DNA of 63,971 nt, taken from positions 1 through 63,971 of the forward strand of contig NZ_MLQR01000036.1 of assembly GCF_001866005.1 (NCBI RefSeq), given 5' to 3'. The DNA is from Anaerobacillus alkalilacustris (lineage in GTDB: Bacteria > Bacillota > Bacilli > Bacillales > Anaerobacillaceae). Positions within the stretch are counted from its first letter, which is position 1. Every line of letters begins with the position of its first letter. The translations under genes were made by a program, and so were the position numbers. The notes beneath the pieces are model-generated. The model saw nothing but the letters and a program-made list of their open reading frames with translations, did not search any database and was not told the DNA's origin. Shown piece by piece: positions 20,094-29,270 of the stretch.

Positions 20094-21099
20094 CAACGTT
20101 TTCTTCTTGATCGATTATCGGATCATCTTCAATAATATTTAAATGCCTCTGGAACGTTTCAGAAATTTCGATCACTGACTGTGGATTTAACTGGTAATAA
20201 TAAATTCGATTGATCATTGCATTTTCACCTTGAAGTTGAAGTGATTCAACTTCATTTAGTTTACTTGCATAAGAATGCATCGACATTAAATTGTTAAAAC
20301 TTAAATTTGTTTTTAAATTCTTTCCTACTGCATCCATAACAGGACCAAAGCGAGTTATCGAACTAAAGCTAGCAGCTTCACGAATAATCGATTCGATCAC
20401 TTCCTTTTGACGTTCACCTCGTCCAAGGTCTCCACGCGGATCACTCTTACGCATTCTTACGTAGGCTAACGCTTCTTGTCCATTTAAGTGTTGCTCACCT
20501 TCATGAATAGTAATCGTTCCATAGGTTCCGTTATCTTTTTCAGTAAATGTCATCGGTGAATTTACAGTTACTCCACCTAGCTCGTTAATGATGTCCATAA
20601 ATGCATCAAAGTTTAAAGAAACAAAATAATCTACAGGGATATCAAATAAATTTTCGACTGTTGCGATTGTCATATCAAGCCCACCAAATGCATGAGCATG
20701 ATTAATTTTATCCATTGTACCCCGACCAGCAAGTTCTACTCTTGAATCCCTCGGAATGTTTAGCATTTTTATAGTGTTTTCATCTGGGTTAAATGTCGCC
20801 AAAACCATTGCATCTGTTCGTCCACTTAAGTCACCACCACGGCTATCTAGTCCAAGGAACAATACAGAAACTGGATCCTTAATTGGGTTTACTACGTTAT
20901 CCCTTAGTTCAGAGCGGTCCCCTCTTTCTAACTCTTGTTGCGCTCCTGAAGCAACATTTGATACTTTATGCATGACATATGCGAATGCTCCACCAGCAAC
21001 TACAAATAATGCTAGAAAAGTTAGAAGTGTTATTTTAACAAAACGGTTCATCGGTTTTTTCTTTTTTTGCTTCATTTTTTCCACTCTTGATTGTGCCAT
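20083..21099 (-). CDS. tagU: LytR-CpsA-Psr wall polymer ligase (TagU-like)
   Basis: Membrane-anchored enzyme that transfers lipid-linked wall teichoic acid or a similar glycopolymer to peptidoglycan. A basic N terminus (KMKQKKKKPMNRF) and one transmembrane helix (about 23-46) precede the extracellular LCP domain. Characteristic pieces are VSVLFLGLDSRG, GRTDAMVLATFNP, MLNIPRDSRVEL, KINHAHAFGG, YFVSLNFDAFMDIINELGGV and the arginine-rich LAYVRMRKSDPRGDLGRGERQ that binds pyrophosphate. The length of 338 residues is normal. The ATG at 21099 is preceded by AAAAGGAG. The location near tagO and TagGH-like genes supports a role in anionic polymer attachment. LCP paralogues are hard to separate by sequence, so the symbol is a best match. 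Confidence 0.85.
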   Translation of the reverse strand: MAQSRVEKMKQKKKKPMNRFVKITLLTFLALFVVAGGAFAYVMHKVSNVASGAQQELERGDRSELRDNVVNPIKDPVSVLFLGLDSRGGDLSGRTDAMVLATFNPDENTIKMLNIPRDSRVELAGRGTMDKINHAHAFGGLDMTIATVENLFDIPVDYFVSLNFDAFMDIINELGGVTVNSPMTFTEKDNGTYGTITIHEGEQHLNGQEALAYVRMRKSDPRGDLGRGERQKEVIESIIREAASFSSITRFGPVMDAVGKNLKTNLSFNNLMSMHSYASKLNEVESLQLQGENAMINRIYYYQLNPQSVIEISETFQRHLNIIEDDPIIDQEENVESW

Positions 21100-21605
21100 T
21101 AGTTTAGCACTCCTTTTTGATTATATAAAATTAGCATTCTAAGATATGTTTTTTACGATAAAAAAACTTCTACTATTTCGGGGCAACAATTACCTTTAGC
21201 TTGCGGAAGCCCAAATGAAGTTATTATAATTGCTACTATACTACCATTTAAATGTATACTGTTATACTACATACCTATGTATTTTACCTTAATTTTGTCC
21301 TCTCGTAAATAAATATATTTTCCATTTTAGTTTTGATGCATAAAAGGTAAGCGATGCTCGGTCAGATAGAGAAACGAAAATGTTTTTACAAGCGATTATA
21401 TTCGTCAGAGCGGATTTTCACGAATTAGGGATCTATTTCGGGGCTAGGGCCGTGCAGTTACTCAGTGCTTTTGCATCAAGTGTGCTGCGACCTTACATAA
21501 AGAAACAAGCCCAAATGAGTGGGCTTGTGGATATATTTTCAGTTATTTAACGTTTCAATTGCTTGTTGAGAATTTCTAGTTGAGAAAACCCCAAAATAGG
21601 TTTAT
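21100..21605. other. Intergenic region, 506 bp
   Basis: Holds the upstream region of tagU and the terminator of the lipoprotein gene at 21498-21528. I see no gene, and no promoter that I can place with confidence. Confidence 0.45.
21498..21528 (-). terminator. Rho-independent terminator
   Basis: ACAAGCCCA and TGGGCTTGT form a 9-bp perfect stem with a six-base loop. On the minus strand it ends in TTTCTTT. It lies downstream of the lipoprotein gene. Confidence 0.8.
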
Positions 21606-22085
21606 CTAAATTATTTGATCTACTTTTCCAGTTTTCCGATCTACAGAATACCAACCTCTAGTAGACGAGTGACCTACTCCATTATCACCAGGGACAACAT
21701 CAAATACCTGAATAATAAACTTGCCATCTTCTTCACGGTCGATAACAATTCTTACTTCGTCATCAAAGAAAATCTGTAAATGTTCTTTCACTTTAATAAC
21801 TGCTTCATCGTCAGTTAATAAACGATCGTTTTCTTCTATATTAGACTCGTTTTCGCTTGGATCAGAACCTTTTTCTTCGTTAACCTCTTCGTCTTTCCCA
21901 TTATCGGTGGTATCGCCGTTTTCTGAAGGGTCATTCGCATCAGCGTTATCTTCTTCACCATTTTCTTGTTCATCGATAATTTCAGTATCATTAGTTGTGT
22001 CTTCTTCATTATTCGTAGGCTCATTTGACGTACAACCTGCAACGATCATTGTGAGCATGAATAATAGAACGATTAAATATTTCAT
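21606..22085 (-). CDS. Putative lipoprotein with acidic linker
   Basis: A 159-residue protein of unknown function. The N terminus KYLIVLLFMLTMIVAGC is a lipoprotein signal peptide with lipobox IVAG-C. The mature protein would be attached by this cysteine to the outer face of the membrane. A long Asn/Asp/Glu/Thr-rich low-complexity linker (about 22-90) leads to a small C-terminal domain (DDEAVIKVKEHLQIFFDDEV to the end). The final TRGWYSVDRKTGKVDQII is reminiscent of PepSY-like or protease-inhibitor-like folds, but I cannot assign a family. The frame opens 19 codons earlier. ATG 22085 is preferred because GGAGGGG precedes it and it begins the signal peptide. Confidence 0.75.
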   Translation of the reverse strand: MKYLIVLLFMLTMIVAGCTSNEPTNNEEDTTNDTEIIDEQENGEEDNADANDPSENGDTTDNGKDEEVNEEKGSDPSENESNIEENDRLLTDDEAVIKVKEHLQIFFDDEVRIVIDREEDGKFIIQVFDVVPGDNGVGHSSTRGWYSVDRKTGKVDQII

Positions 22086-22201
22086 ATTATATCCCCTCCA
22101 TTTATTATGGAATAAATTGCTTGTCTTTATTTTAACACACATAGGTTAGAGTTTACAGAGATGCGAAGGTCGGACGCGGAAAAGAAGAGTAGGTGTACCT
22201 C

Positions 22202-22356
22202 GAGACTGCTGAAAAAGTCCAAATTTTTTTCTGAAAAATAATATTCAAAAAACGAGCCTCTAGAATTGCTTTTAAGGCTCGTTTGAGGGTTAGGGAGACA
22301 TTTCCCCCCCCTATAATCATTCGTTTTTCAAAAACATTCACTTTTTCAGTGGCCTC
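22202..22356 (+). mobile_element. MITE copy 2 (155 bp), inserted in a stem-loop
   Basis: Same ends and interior as copy 1: GAGACTGCTGAAAAAGTC at the left, and a right end that reads in reverse GAGGCCACTGAAAAAGTG. It is flanked by the 9-bp direct repeat GTGTACCTC (22193-22201 and 22357-22365). Without the insertion the target reads AAGAAGAG, nine bases, CTCTTCTT, a perfect 8-bp stem. Confidence 0.88.
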
Positions 22357-22501
22357 GTGTACCTCTTCTTGTTTGATCAGAAACACGTAAGAAATAACAG
22401 TGAGTCTGGCAGACGAGAGAAGAGCAGATTTTTATTTGATAGGTTGCAGAGCTAGACACTTTTTTCTTATCCTAAAGCTTAGCAGCCGTCTTGCAGTCAC
22501 A

Positions 22502-23074
22502 CTACTTCCTAACTGCATCGATAATGTAACGCTCCGGGGCGTCACCTACGTACCTGAACGGATAGCATGTTGTGAGAGTTAATACTTCTTCGTCTATTGT
22601 AGGGTCGATCACGGTCAAATCATCTGCATCAACGATATAGGTTTTCTGCAAATAGTAAGTATACGTGCCGTATTCCATTTTCAAAATGATTTCGTCACCT
22701 TCGATTAAATCGCCAAGTCCAGTGAACACAGTATCGCGATGCCCTGATAAGACAATTTGCCCATCTTGCCCAGGAAATTTTGACCCGCTAAAGTGGCCGA
22801 CTCCCCTTTTTAGCTGCTCCTCTTCTGTCCCTGCAATGATCGGTAGCTCTTTGTTAAGTTTCGGGATCGAAATAATTCCAATCACATCATTTGGTTCAGG
22901 GGTGAAGACGACTTCTTCTTGTGTTTCAATTTGGTTTTTAGATTGCGAGACAATGGTTTCCGCCTCTTTCATCGCAACCGAAACATCCTTTTTCCCCTCA
23001 AAAATTTGATATAGACTAACTGAAACTAGAATAACCCCTGCTGTGATTAGGATGATCGTTAACCATCTTGCCAA
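22502..23074 (-). CDS. Class D sortase
   Basis: Membrane-bound transpeptidase that cleaves a C-terminal sorting signal and links the protein to the wall. One N-terminal transmembrane helix (about 4-24) is followed by the sortase beta barrel, starting VIGIISIPKLNKELPII. The catalytic residues are His in LSGHRDTVF (near 110), Cys in LTLTTCYPF (near 170) and Arg in APERYIIDA (near 180). The TLTTC motif and 190-residue length fit class D, the group of B. subtilis YhcS. No LPxTG-type substrate gene is present in this window, so its clients lie elsewhere. It stands alone between MITE copy 2 and the first phrase-repeat array. Confidence 0.9.
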   Translation of the reverse strand: MARWLTIILITAGVILVSVSLYQIFEGKKDVSVAMKEAETIVSQSKNQIETQEEVVFTPEPNDVIGIISIPKLNKELPIIAGTEEEQLKRGVGHFSGSKFPGQDGQIVLSGHRDTVFTGLGDLIEGDEIILKMEYGTYTYYLQKTYIVDADDLTVIDPTIDEEVLTLTTCYPFRYVGDAPERYIIDAVRK

Positions 23075-23317
23075 GATAATCTCCCCTTTTCATTTTTTAG
23101 AAGGCTGCGGCAGCCGTGATGTTTATCTTAAATTATACATTAAACGGAATGCTTCAAGGTCACTGCACGAATTTTATATTGGGTAGAATCCATCAAATGC
23201 AGCGGTTATAAAGTTGATCGATAGGTAAATAGTCAAGTTTAAGCGCTAACATTCCTATTATACGGGACTGGGGGAAGGATTGGAAATACAGGATTTATCG
23301 ATGGGAAGTGGTCCGGA

Positions 23318-24070
23318 GCGCGCATATTTTTGAATTTTCGCGCATAAACTGCTCGCGTTCGTGCACAAATCATCGGGGCGCGCACAAATTCTGGAAATCG
23401 CGCACATTCGACACGGGGTCGCGCATATTTTTGAATTTTCGCGCAGAAACTGCTCGCGTTCGTGCACAAACCATCGGGGCGCGCAGTAATTCTGAGATGC
23501 GCGCACATTCGACACGGGAGCGCGCATATTTTTGAATTTTCGCGCAGAAACTGCTCGCGTTCGTGCACAAACCATCGGGGCGCGCACAAATTCTGGAAAT
23601 CGCGCACATTCGACACGGGAGCGCGCATATTTTTAAATTTTCGCGCATAAACTGCTCGCGATCGCGCACAAATCATCGGGGCGCGCACAAATTCTGGAAA
23701 TCGCGCACATTCGACACGGGATCGCGCATATTTTTAAATTTTCGCGCAGAAACTGCTCGCGTTCGTGCACAAACCATCGGGGCGCGCAGTAATTCTGAGA
23801 TGCGCGCACATTCGACACGGGATCGCGCATATTTTTAAATTTTCGCGCATAAACTGCTCGCGATCGCGCACAAATCATCGGGGCGCGCACAAATTCTGGA
23901 AATCGCGCACATTCGACATGGGAGCGCGCATATTTTTGAATTATCGCGCACAAATCATCGGGGCGCGCACAAATTCTAGGAAACGCGCATATTCGACACG
24001 GGATCGCGCATATTCGACATGAATTCGCGCACATTTCATACAGAAGCGCGCATAAATTTATTTTCTCGCA
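23318..24070 (-). repeat. Phrase-repeat array 1 (TGCGCG motif, 101-bp super-period)
   Basis: On the plus strand the motif reads CGCGCA, so this array is inverted relative to the other four. Block starts at 23320, 23340, 23361, 23380 and 23400 define phrases of 19-21 bp. The five-phrase unit recurs exactly every 101 bp at 23320, 23421, 23522, 23623, 23724, 23825 and 23926, then decays. Units differ by a few point changes. Several long open frames cross it in all frames because 101-bp units rich in GCGC lack stops; none looks like a real gene. Confidence 0.93.
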
Positions 24071-24093
24071 CAACTGAGCGGAAAAAGTTACAG

Positions 24094-24128
24094 AAAAAAA
24101 GTGCCCGCGGTTTGCGGACACTTTTTTG
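24094..24128 (-). terminator. Rho-independent terminator, bidirectional
   Basis: AAAAAAGTGCCCGC pairs with GCGGACACTTTTTT (one mismatch) around a short loop. It ends the minus-strand amidase and small-protein transcript six bases after the small gene's stop. Confidence 0.88.
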
Positions 24129-24133
24129 TATTC

Positions 24134-24247
24134 TTATCCAAAGCTTAAAAAATACTTCCAAATCGTATCGAGTAGTAATGAAAGGCCGATCAGAAATACT
24201 CCGATACAAGCGAAGCTAAGTGGGGAACCCCATTTTATTTCTTTCAT
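24134..24247 (-). CDS. Small single-pass membrane protein, 37 residues
   Basis: Starts MKEIKWGSPL and contains one strongly hydrophobic segment (SFACIGVFLIGLSLLL), then a short tail DTIWKYFLSFG. AAGAGGTG stands six bases before the ATG, and a strong terminator follows its stop. It begins 26 bases after the amidase stop on the same strand, so it is the second gene of that transcript. I do not recognise a family. Its good ribosome site, hydrophobic helix and terminator make it a credible real gene. Confidence 0.65.
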   Translation of the reverse strand: MKEIKWGSPLSFACIGVFLIGLSLLLDTIWKYFLSFG

Positions 24248-24273
24248 TTTATGCACCTCTTGTTAGCTACCTT

Positions 24274-26040
24274 TTATTTATAGTAATCTAGTAATCCCTC
24301 AAGTATTGCTTGAGCTGCTTGCTCCTGAAATTGCGAGCTTGCTAATTTTTGCGCCTCGGCTTTATTTGTTAAAAATCCAAGTTCGATTAACACACTTGGC
24401 ATTTGCGTGTATTTAATCACTTCAAATCCTGCTTCTTTTACACCACGGTCTCTCAGTCCTAAGTTTTGAACTAACTTAGATTGTAGGCTCGAGGCTAACT
24501 TTTCGCTGTTGTGCCGTTCGTAATTTCGATTCCAAAAAGTTTCTGTACCATGAGCCGATTCAAATGTTGAGGAGTTCGTATGAATACTTAAAAAGATATC
24601 AGCATTGGCATTCTTTGCTACTGCCGTTCTATTACTAAGCGAGACAAATACATCGCTAGAACGTGTCATAACTACTTTTGCTCCAGCTTGTTCTAACTTT
24701 TGCTTTAAAAATAATGACATTTTTAAAACGATATCTTTTTCCCTATACCCATGAGCAACTGCCCCTGGGTCGTTTCCACCATGACCAGGATCAATGACGA
24801 TGATTTTATTTCTCAACTTAGATGTATCAAGTTGCGGGGCACTTCCAATACTTACAAAATTACGGTGAACGTAACCCCATTCGTTTCCTAGTTTAATTTT
24901 TAACCAATCGTTATTTACACCGATCTCATAAATGTCCACTTGAGTTCCCGAAGTTAGTGTACCAATTCGAGTAGAATTCGCATTTGGCTCGCTTCTGACA
25001 TTCAGCGATGCTGCAGTCACTCGGCCTTTTTCTATGACTTGGCTAGGTGATGGACTGTTACCTTGAATCATCGAGACAAAATCACTATGAACATAGCCCC
25101 AACTGTTGTTAACCTTAATTTTTAACCAGTCTTTATTTACTCCAGTTTCAAAAATATCAATTTGCGTTCCTTGCGGTAGTGTTGTCATTCTGCTTGCGCT
25201 TGCGTTGGGCTCACTTCTTACGTTTAGGTTCGTTGCCGTAACTTGGCCTTTAGCAATAACTTGGTCATTTGCTGGTGCCTGGCTATTATTGTTTCCTTGA
25301 GTAATCGTAACGAAATTACTATGAACATAGCCCCATTGGTTGTTGACTCTAATTTTTAACCAATCTTTGTTGACGCCGGTTTCATAGATATCGATTTGCG
25401 TACCTTGTGGTAAAGTTGTCAACCTTGTTGCACTAGTGCTTGCCTGACTTCTTACATTTAAGCTCGTTGCTGTTACCTGACCTTTACTAACAATTTGGTT
25501 TGATGATTGGTTCGTATTACTTTGAGTAATTGTTACAAAATCACTATGTATATAACCCAAACTATTGTTAAATTGAATTTTTAACCAATCTTTGTTCACG
25601 CCTGTTTCAAAAATTTCCACTTTTGTTCCATTTGCAAGTACTCCAATTCTTTGAGAAGATGCACTAGCTTGGCTTCTTACATTTAAGTTAGATGCCGTCA
25701 CTTGACCATCAGCGACTTTTACTTGATTAGATTGGGTAAAGGTTTCAGTAATCGTTACGAAATCTTTATGAACAAAACCCCATTGGTTGTTAACCTTAAT
25801 TTTTAACCAATCTTTGTTAACACCCATCTCAAAAATTGAAATTTTCGTCCCTCTTGGAAGCTGTGCAATCCTTCTCGCATTCGCGTTTGCCTCACTTCTG
25901 ACGTTCAATAAAGAAGCAGTCACTTCTCCAACCGCTACTCTACTATTGTCACCGTAAACCTTAGCCGGTTGACTATTAAACTGAATACTACTAAACATTG
26001 CAATTAGAATCACAGAAAAAATAAGTACAAACTTTCTCAA
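24274..26040 (-). CDS. N-acetylmuramoyl-L-alanine amidase with five SH3 domains
   Basis: Secreted zinc amidase that cuts the bond between MurNAc and the stem peptide. A signal peptide (1-30) is followed by five bacterial SH3 domains of about 70 residues each. Every one contains the pattern V(T)A..LNVRS.. and ends GYVH.(D/N)FV(T/S)I. The Amidase_3 catalytic domain (about 410-588) has the zinc ligands His in IVIDPGHGG, Glu in GYREKDIV and His in LSIHTNS, and the catalytic Glu in VLIELGFLTN. The SH3 units should target the enzyme to wall peptide cross-bridges (family knowledge). The small membrane protein gene follows in the same transcript. The strong similarity among SH3 units suggests recent internal duplication. 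Confidence 0.93.
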   Translation of the reverse strand: MRKFVLIFSVILIAMFSSIQFNSQPAKVYGDNSRVAVGEVTASLLNVRSEANANARRIAQLPRGTKISIFEMGVNKDWLKIKVNNQWGFVHKDFVTITETFTQSNQVKVADGQVTASNLNVRSQASASSQRIGVLANGTKVEIFETGVNKDWLKIQFNNSLGYIHSDFVTITQSNTNQSSNQIVSKGQVTATSLNVRSQASTSATRLTTLPQGTQIDIYETGVNKDWLKIRVNNQWGYVHSNFVTITQGNNNSQAPANDQVIAKGQVTATNLNVRSEPNASASRMTTLPQGTQIDIFETGVNKDWLKIKVNNSWGYVHSDFVSMIQGNSPSPSQVIEKGRVTAASLNVRSEPNANSTRIGTLTSGTQVDIYEIGVNNDWLKIKLGNEWGYVHRNFVSIGSAPQLDTSKLRNKIIVIDPGHGGNDPGAVAHGYREKDIVLKMSLFLKQKLEQAGAKVVMTRSSDVFVSLSNRTAVAKNANADIFLSIHTNSSTFESAHGTETFWNRNYERHNSEKLASSLQSKLVQNLGLRDRGVKEAGFEVIKYTQMPSVLIELGFLTNKAEAQKLASSQFQEQAAQAILEGLLDYYK

Positions 26041-26247
26041 ACTACCACCTCTCAGATTTCACATATATACTAAATAAACTACATTTTTCCACTAAAGTCT
26101 AGTAGATTAGACAAAAATATTACGATAGTTCTATAAGAAGTTCATTCGCACCATCTCACTGAGTATAAATTTCCATAAAAAAAGAAAAGATAAAAATAAT
26201 ATTTATGAACGTTTTTTTGGAGAAACCTTAAGGCGAAGGGGTTTGTA

Positions 26248-27300
26248 ATGAGTTTATATATCGTAGGTTTTTTAATTTCTTTAGTTGTATCTTTGTGCTC
26301 GGTGCCATTTGTGAAAAAAATTGCATTGAAATTTGGAATAGTGGATCAGCCTAATCAGAGGAAAATCCATATGACCCAGATGCCAAGGTTAGGGGGGCTA
26401 GCCATTATTCTTGGTTTTTTAGTTGGATTTATGTACGTGAGTCCTACAAATCCATATTTAATGCCAATTTTTTTGGGGGCTTGTATCATCATTGTTATCG
26501 GGGTACTTGATGACAAGTTTAACTTAACTTACAAAATAAAATTAGCTGGGCAAGTTGCAGCTGCCGCAATCGTCGTCTTTTCGGGATTGACTGTCGAGTT
26601 CATCTATTTACCGATGTTACATAGAGTTGAACTTGGAATGTTAGAATATATTTTTACAATGCTTTGGATAATTGGGATTACAAATGCGGTAAATTTAATT
26701 GATGGGTTAGATGGGTTGGCAAGTGGCGTTTCCACAATCGCTCTAGCAGCAATTTTGTTTATGGCGATCATTAATGGACAAGTGTTTGTCGCGACGGTTA
26801 CCTTATTATTAATGGCAAGTACGTTAGGATTTTTAGTTTTTAACTTTTATCCAGCAAAAATCTTTATGGGTGATACTGGTTCATTATTTTTAGGTTATTT
26901 TATTTCGATTATCTCCATTCTCGGTTTTTTCAAAAGTTTTACGTTAGTGAGCTTTATTATTCCTGTGTTAATATTATCGATTCCGATTTTCGATACATAT
27001 TTTGCTATCATACGAAGGCTTTTGAACAAACAGAAATTAACATCCCCTGACAGGTCTCATCTTCATCACTGTCTTTTACAGTTGGGATTTAGTCATCGAA
27101 CTACCGTTTTAATTATTTATGGTATGGGTGCATTCTTTGGCATTAGTGCGATTATTTTCTCAAACACTACATTATGGGTTTCGTTTTTAATCATTGGTTT
27201 GTTACTGCTATTTGTACATATTACGGCTGAATTGATTGGATTGATCGGTCAGAAAAAGCCATTTATAACGATGATAAAAAGATTAACGTCTCGTAGTTAG
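26248..27300 (+). CDS. tagO: Undecaprenyl-phosphate GlcNAc-1-phosphate transferase
   Basis: Integral membrane enzyme that starts wall teichoic acid and related polymers by moving GlcNAc-1-phosphate to undecaprenyl phosphate. It belongs to the MraY/WecA/TagO family. About ten or eleven transmembrane segments are present with the family motifs VDQPNQRKIH, MPRLGGLAI, GVLDDKFNL, NAVNLIDGLDGLASG, FMGDTGSLFLG and the cytoplasmic PDRSHLHHCLLQLGFSH loop. The length (350) is normal. It is the only intact plus-strand gene in the window, has its own terminator overlapping the stop codon, and supplies the lipid-linked start for the polymer genes to its left. Confidence 0.93.
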   Translation: MSLYIVGFLISLVVSLCSVPFVKKIALKFGIVDQPNQRKIHMTQMPRLGGLAIILGFLVGFMYVSPTNPYLMPIFLGACIIIVIGVLDDKFNLTYKIKLAGQVAAAAIVVFSGLTVEFIYLPMLHRVELGMLEYIFTMLWIIGITNAVNLIDGLDGLASGVSTIALAAILFMAIINGQVFVATVTLLLMASTLGFLVFNFYPAKIFMGDTGSLFLGYFISIISILGFFKSFTLVSFIIPVLILSIPIFDTYFAIIRRLLNKQKLTSPDRSHLHHCLLQLGFSHRTTVLIIYGMGAFFGISAIIFSNTTLWVSFLIIGLLLLFVHITAELIGLIGQKKPFITMIKRLTSRS

Positions 27301-27314
27301 ACGTTAATCTTTTT
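27277..27314 (+). terminator. Bidirectional terminator shared by tagO and the GGDEF-EAL gene
   Basis: AAAAGATTAACGTCT and its complement form a 14-15 bp stem with a seven-base loop and T-runs on both strands. The tagO stop lies in the loop and the convergent gene's stop abuts the right end, so one hairpin ends both transcripts. Confidence 0.92.
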
Positions 27315-29009
27315 TCAGACACCACATAAGAGCATTCGTTCTAGCGCTTCAGCTGGGACTGGTTTTGAAAAGAGGTAGCCTTGTGCATGATTGCAGCCTT
27401 CTTCTCTAATCACAGCTAACTGAGCTTCCGTCTCAATTCCTTCACATGTAACAGTAAGGTTAAGAGTTTTGGCCATAGCAATGATAAGCTTCACGATCAC
27501 GGCATCTTCATCGTGTCCATTGCTATTTTTCACAAAAGATTGATCAATTTTTAACGTATCTATCGGAAAATTTTTCAACTGACTTAACGACGAATAACCT
27601 GTACCAAAGTCGTCTAGTGCAAATTGTACACCTAGTTGTTTAAGTGCTTGCAGTTTTTTCACAGCGGCAGCGATGTTGATAATTGCTATATTTTCAGTGA
27701 TTTCTAATTTCAAGTGTTCTGGGTTAATTCCGGTATCGCGGATCACTTGCTTTACGATGTCTACAAATTCTTTTCGTTCGAATTGCTTTCTTGAAATGTT
27801 TACGGAAACTTGCAGAGCATTCCCAGCATCGTTCCATTTTTTTATTTGCTCACAAGCGGTTCTTAACACCCAATCATCGATATCGACAATTAAGCCCATT
27901 TCCTCGGCAATAGATAAAAATTCATTAGGTGGAACTAAACCACGCTCTGGATGCTGCCAACGAACTAACGCCTCAACACCAGATGGAATGCAAGTATCGA
28001 CATCGACCTGGAGCTGATAAAAAACTTTAAATTCTTGGTTTTCCATCGCACTTCGCAAGTCCGTTTCTATAACTAACTGTTGATACGTCCCTTGACTCAT
28101 GGTATCGTCATAAATCTGATAATTATTTCTTCCTTCTTCTTTTGAGCAATACATTGCGATATCTGCATTTCTAATTAACGTACCCGCATCAATTCCGTGA
28201 TCTGGATATATGCTAACGCCTATACTTGCCGTGATGAAAAGTTCTCTTTCCACACGCATAATTGGTAATTCAGAGAAGTTTTTAAAAATTTCACTGATAA
28301 AACTCGTAACCTCATTTTTAGATTCGATGTTTGGTATAAACATCGTAAATTCGTCTCCACCAAAACGACCGATCGTACCTTTTTTTTCAAAAATTGATTT
28401 CAAACGATTGGCAACACCCTTTAGCATCTCATCGCCAAATTGATGCCCAAACGTATCATTAATCATCTTGAAACGATCTAAGTCAAAAAACATAACTGCT
28501 AATTTTTTTCCGTTCGTTTTATGTTCGTTAATTTGCTCCATTAGAAGTTGGTTGAAATGAACTCTGTTTGGTAAGTCTGTTAAATTATCATGGAAGGCAT
28601 GGTATGAAATACTTTGCTCTGCTAGCTTTCTAGAAGTAATATCACGGATGATCCCGATATAGTAGGTGTCTTCTAAATTTTCTTTTTTGATTTGGGTTAT
28701 TGTGATATACGACCAATAATGATCACCGTTTTTCTTCTTATTCACGAGCTCACCAGTCCATGTTCCCTTTTCCATAATTTCTTCCCACATCTCGTCAAAG
28801 ACAAATTGTGGTGTTTGACCTGATTGGAAAATACGTGGATTTTGCATATAAAGCTCTTCATAAGTATATCCTGTAATTTTTTGAAAAGTGGGATTGGCAG
28901 CTAAAATTTGTTGGTTAGAATTTGTAATAATCAAACCGTCGTTCATGTGACAAAAAAGTTTCCAGACATTATTGTAATCAATGGCAAATTTTTTCACATA
29001 TTCTCTCAT
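27315..29009 (-). CDS. PAS-GGDEF-EAL cyclic-di-GMP signalling protein
   Basis: A 564-residue, apparently soluble protein controlling c-di-GMP. Residues 20-135 are a PAS domain with PAC segment (NSNQQILAANPTFQKITGY, then GIIRDIT). The diguanylate cyclase domain has an intact GRFGGDEF active site near 215. The phosphodiesterase domain starts with GVEALVRW near 346 and retains the later EAL-domain motifs LEITEN, DDFGTGYSSL, LKIDQSFV and CEGIETEAQ. Both catalytic cores therefore look competent. No transmembrane segment is present, so the PAS domain probably senses an internal signal. An SD-like AGGAGGTG lies about 30 bases before the ATG, too far for normal use, so the exact start is less certain. 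Confidence 0.9.
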   Translation of the reverse strand: MREYVKKFAIDYNNVWKLFCHMNDGLIITNSNQQILAANPTFQKITGYTYEELYMQNPRIFQSGQTPQFVFDEMWEEIMEKGTWTGELVNKKKNGDHYWSYITITQIKKENLEDTYYIGIIRDITSRKLAEQSISYHAFHDNLTDLPNRVHFNQLLMEQINEHKTNGKKLAVMFFDLDRFKMINDTFGHQFGDEMLKGVANRLKSIFEKKGTIGRFGGDEFTMFIPNIESKNEVTSFISEIFKNFSELPIMRVERELFITASIGVSIYPDHGIDAGTLIRNADIAMYCSKEEGRNNYQIYDDTMSQGTYQQLVIETDLRSAMENQEFKVFYQLQVDVDTCIPSGVEALVRWQHPERGLVPPNEFLSIAEEMGLIVDIDDWVLRTACEQIKKWNDAGNALQVSVNISRKQFERKEFVDIVKQVIRDTGINPEHLKLEITENIAIINIAAAVKKLQALKQLGVQFALDDFGTGYSSLSQLKNFPIDTLKIDQSFVKNSNGHDEDAVIVKLIIAMAKTLNLTVTCEGIETEAQLAVIREEGCNHAQGYLFSKPVPAEALERMLLCGV

Positions 29010-29270
29010 CTTATTTAGGCTAGCGAGAATCGCTGCCTTTCACCTCCTTTTTTAACGTACGTTCGGGAAGTTTTTTCCTGTAGAGATAATTTTTCTTTCA
29101 GATGTTAAAACAACCCTTTTATTTTAGTATATCAGCATACGAAAGGAGCGACTATATGTTGTGAATAAATTTCACCCGATAATTTCGATTTTTTTTGTCA
29201 GATTATATAGCGATTTGTAAGATTATATAGAGGAATTTTGTTTGTAGTGGGGGAAACGTTACGATTTTTG

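Noticed and set aside
20756..21142. 128-codon open frame opposite tagU
   Set aside because: It is the antisense shadow of the LCP domain and its upstream region.
23318..24070. CRISPR array
   Set aside because: There are no identical 24-40 bp repeats with unique spacers. The conserved part is only about 6 bp, the 'spacers' recur between units, and no cas genes are present.
23239..24121. Overlapping open frames on both strands giving Cys/Arg-rich repeated proteins
   Set aside because: They exist in several frames at once across phrase-repeat array 1. They follow from a 101-bp unit without stop codons and have no ribosome sites or conserved domain.
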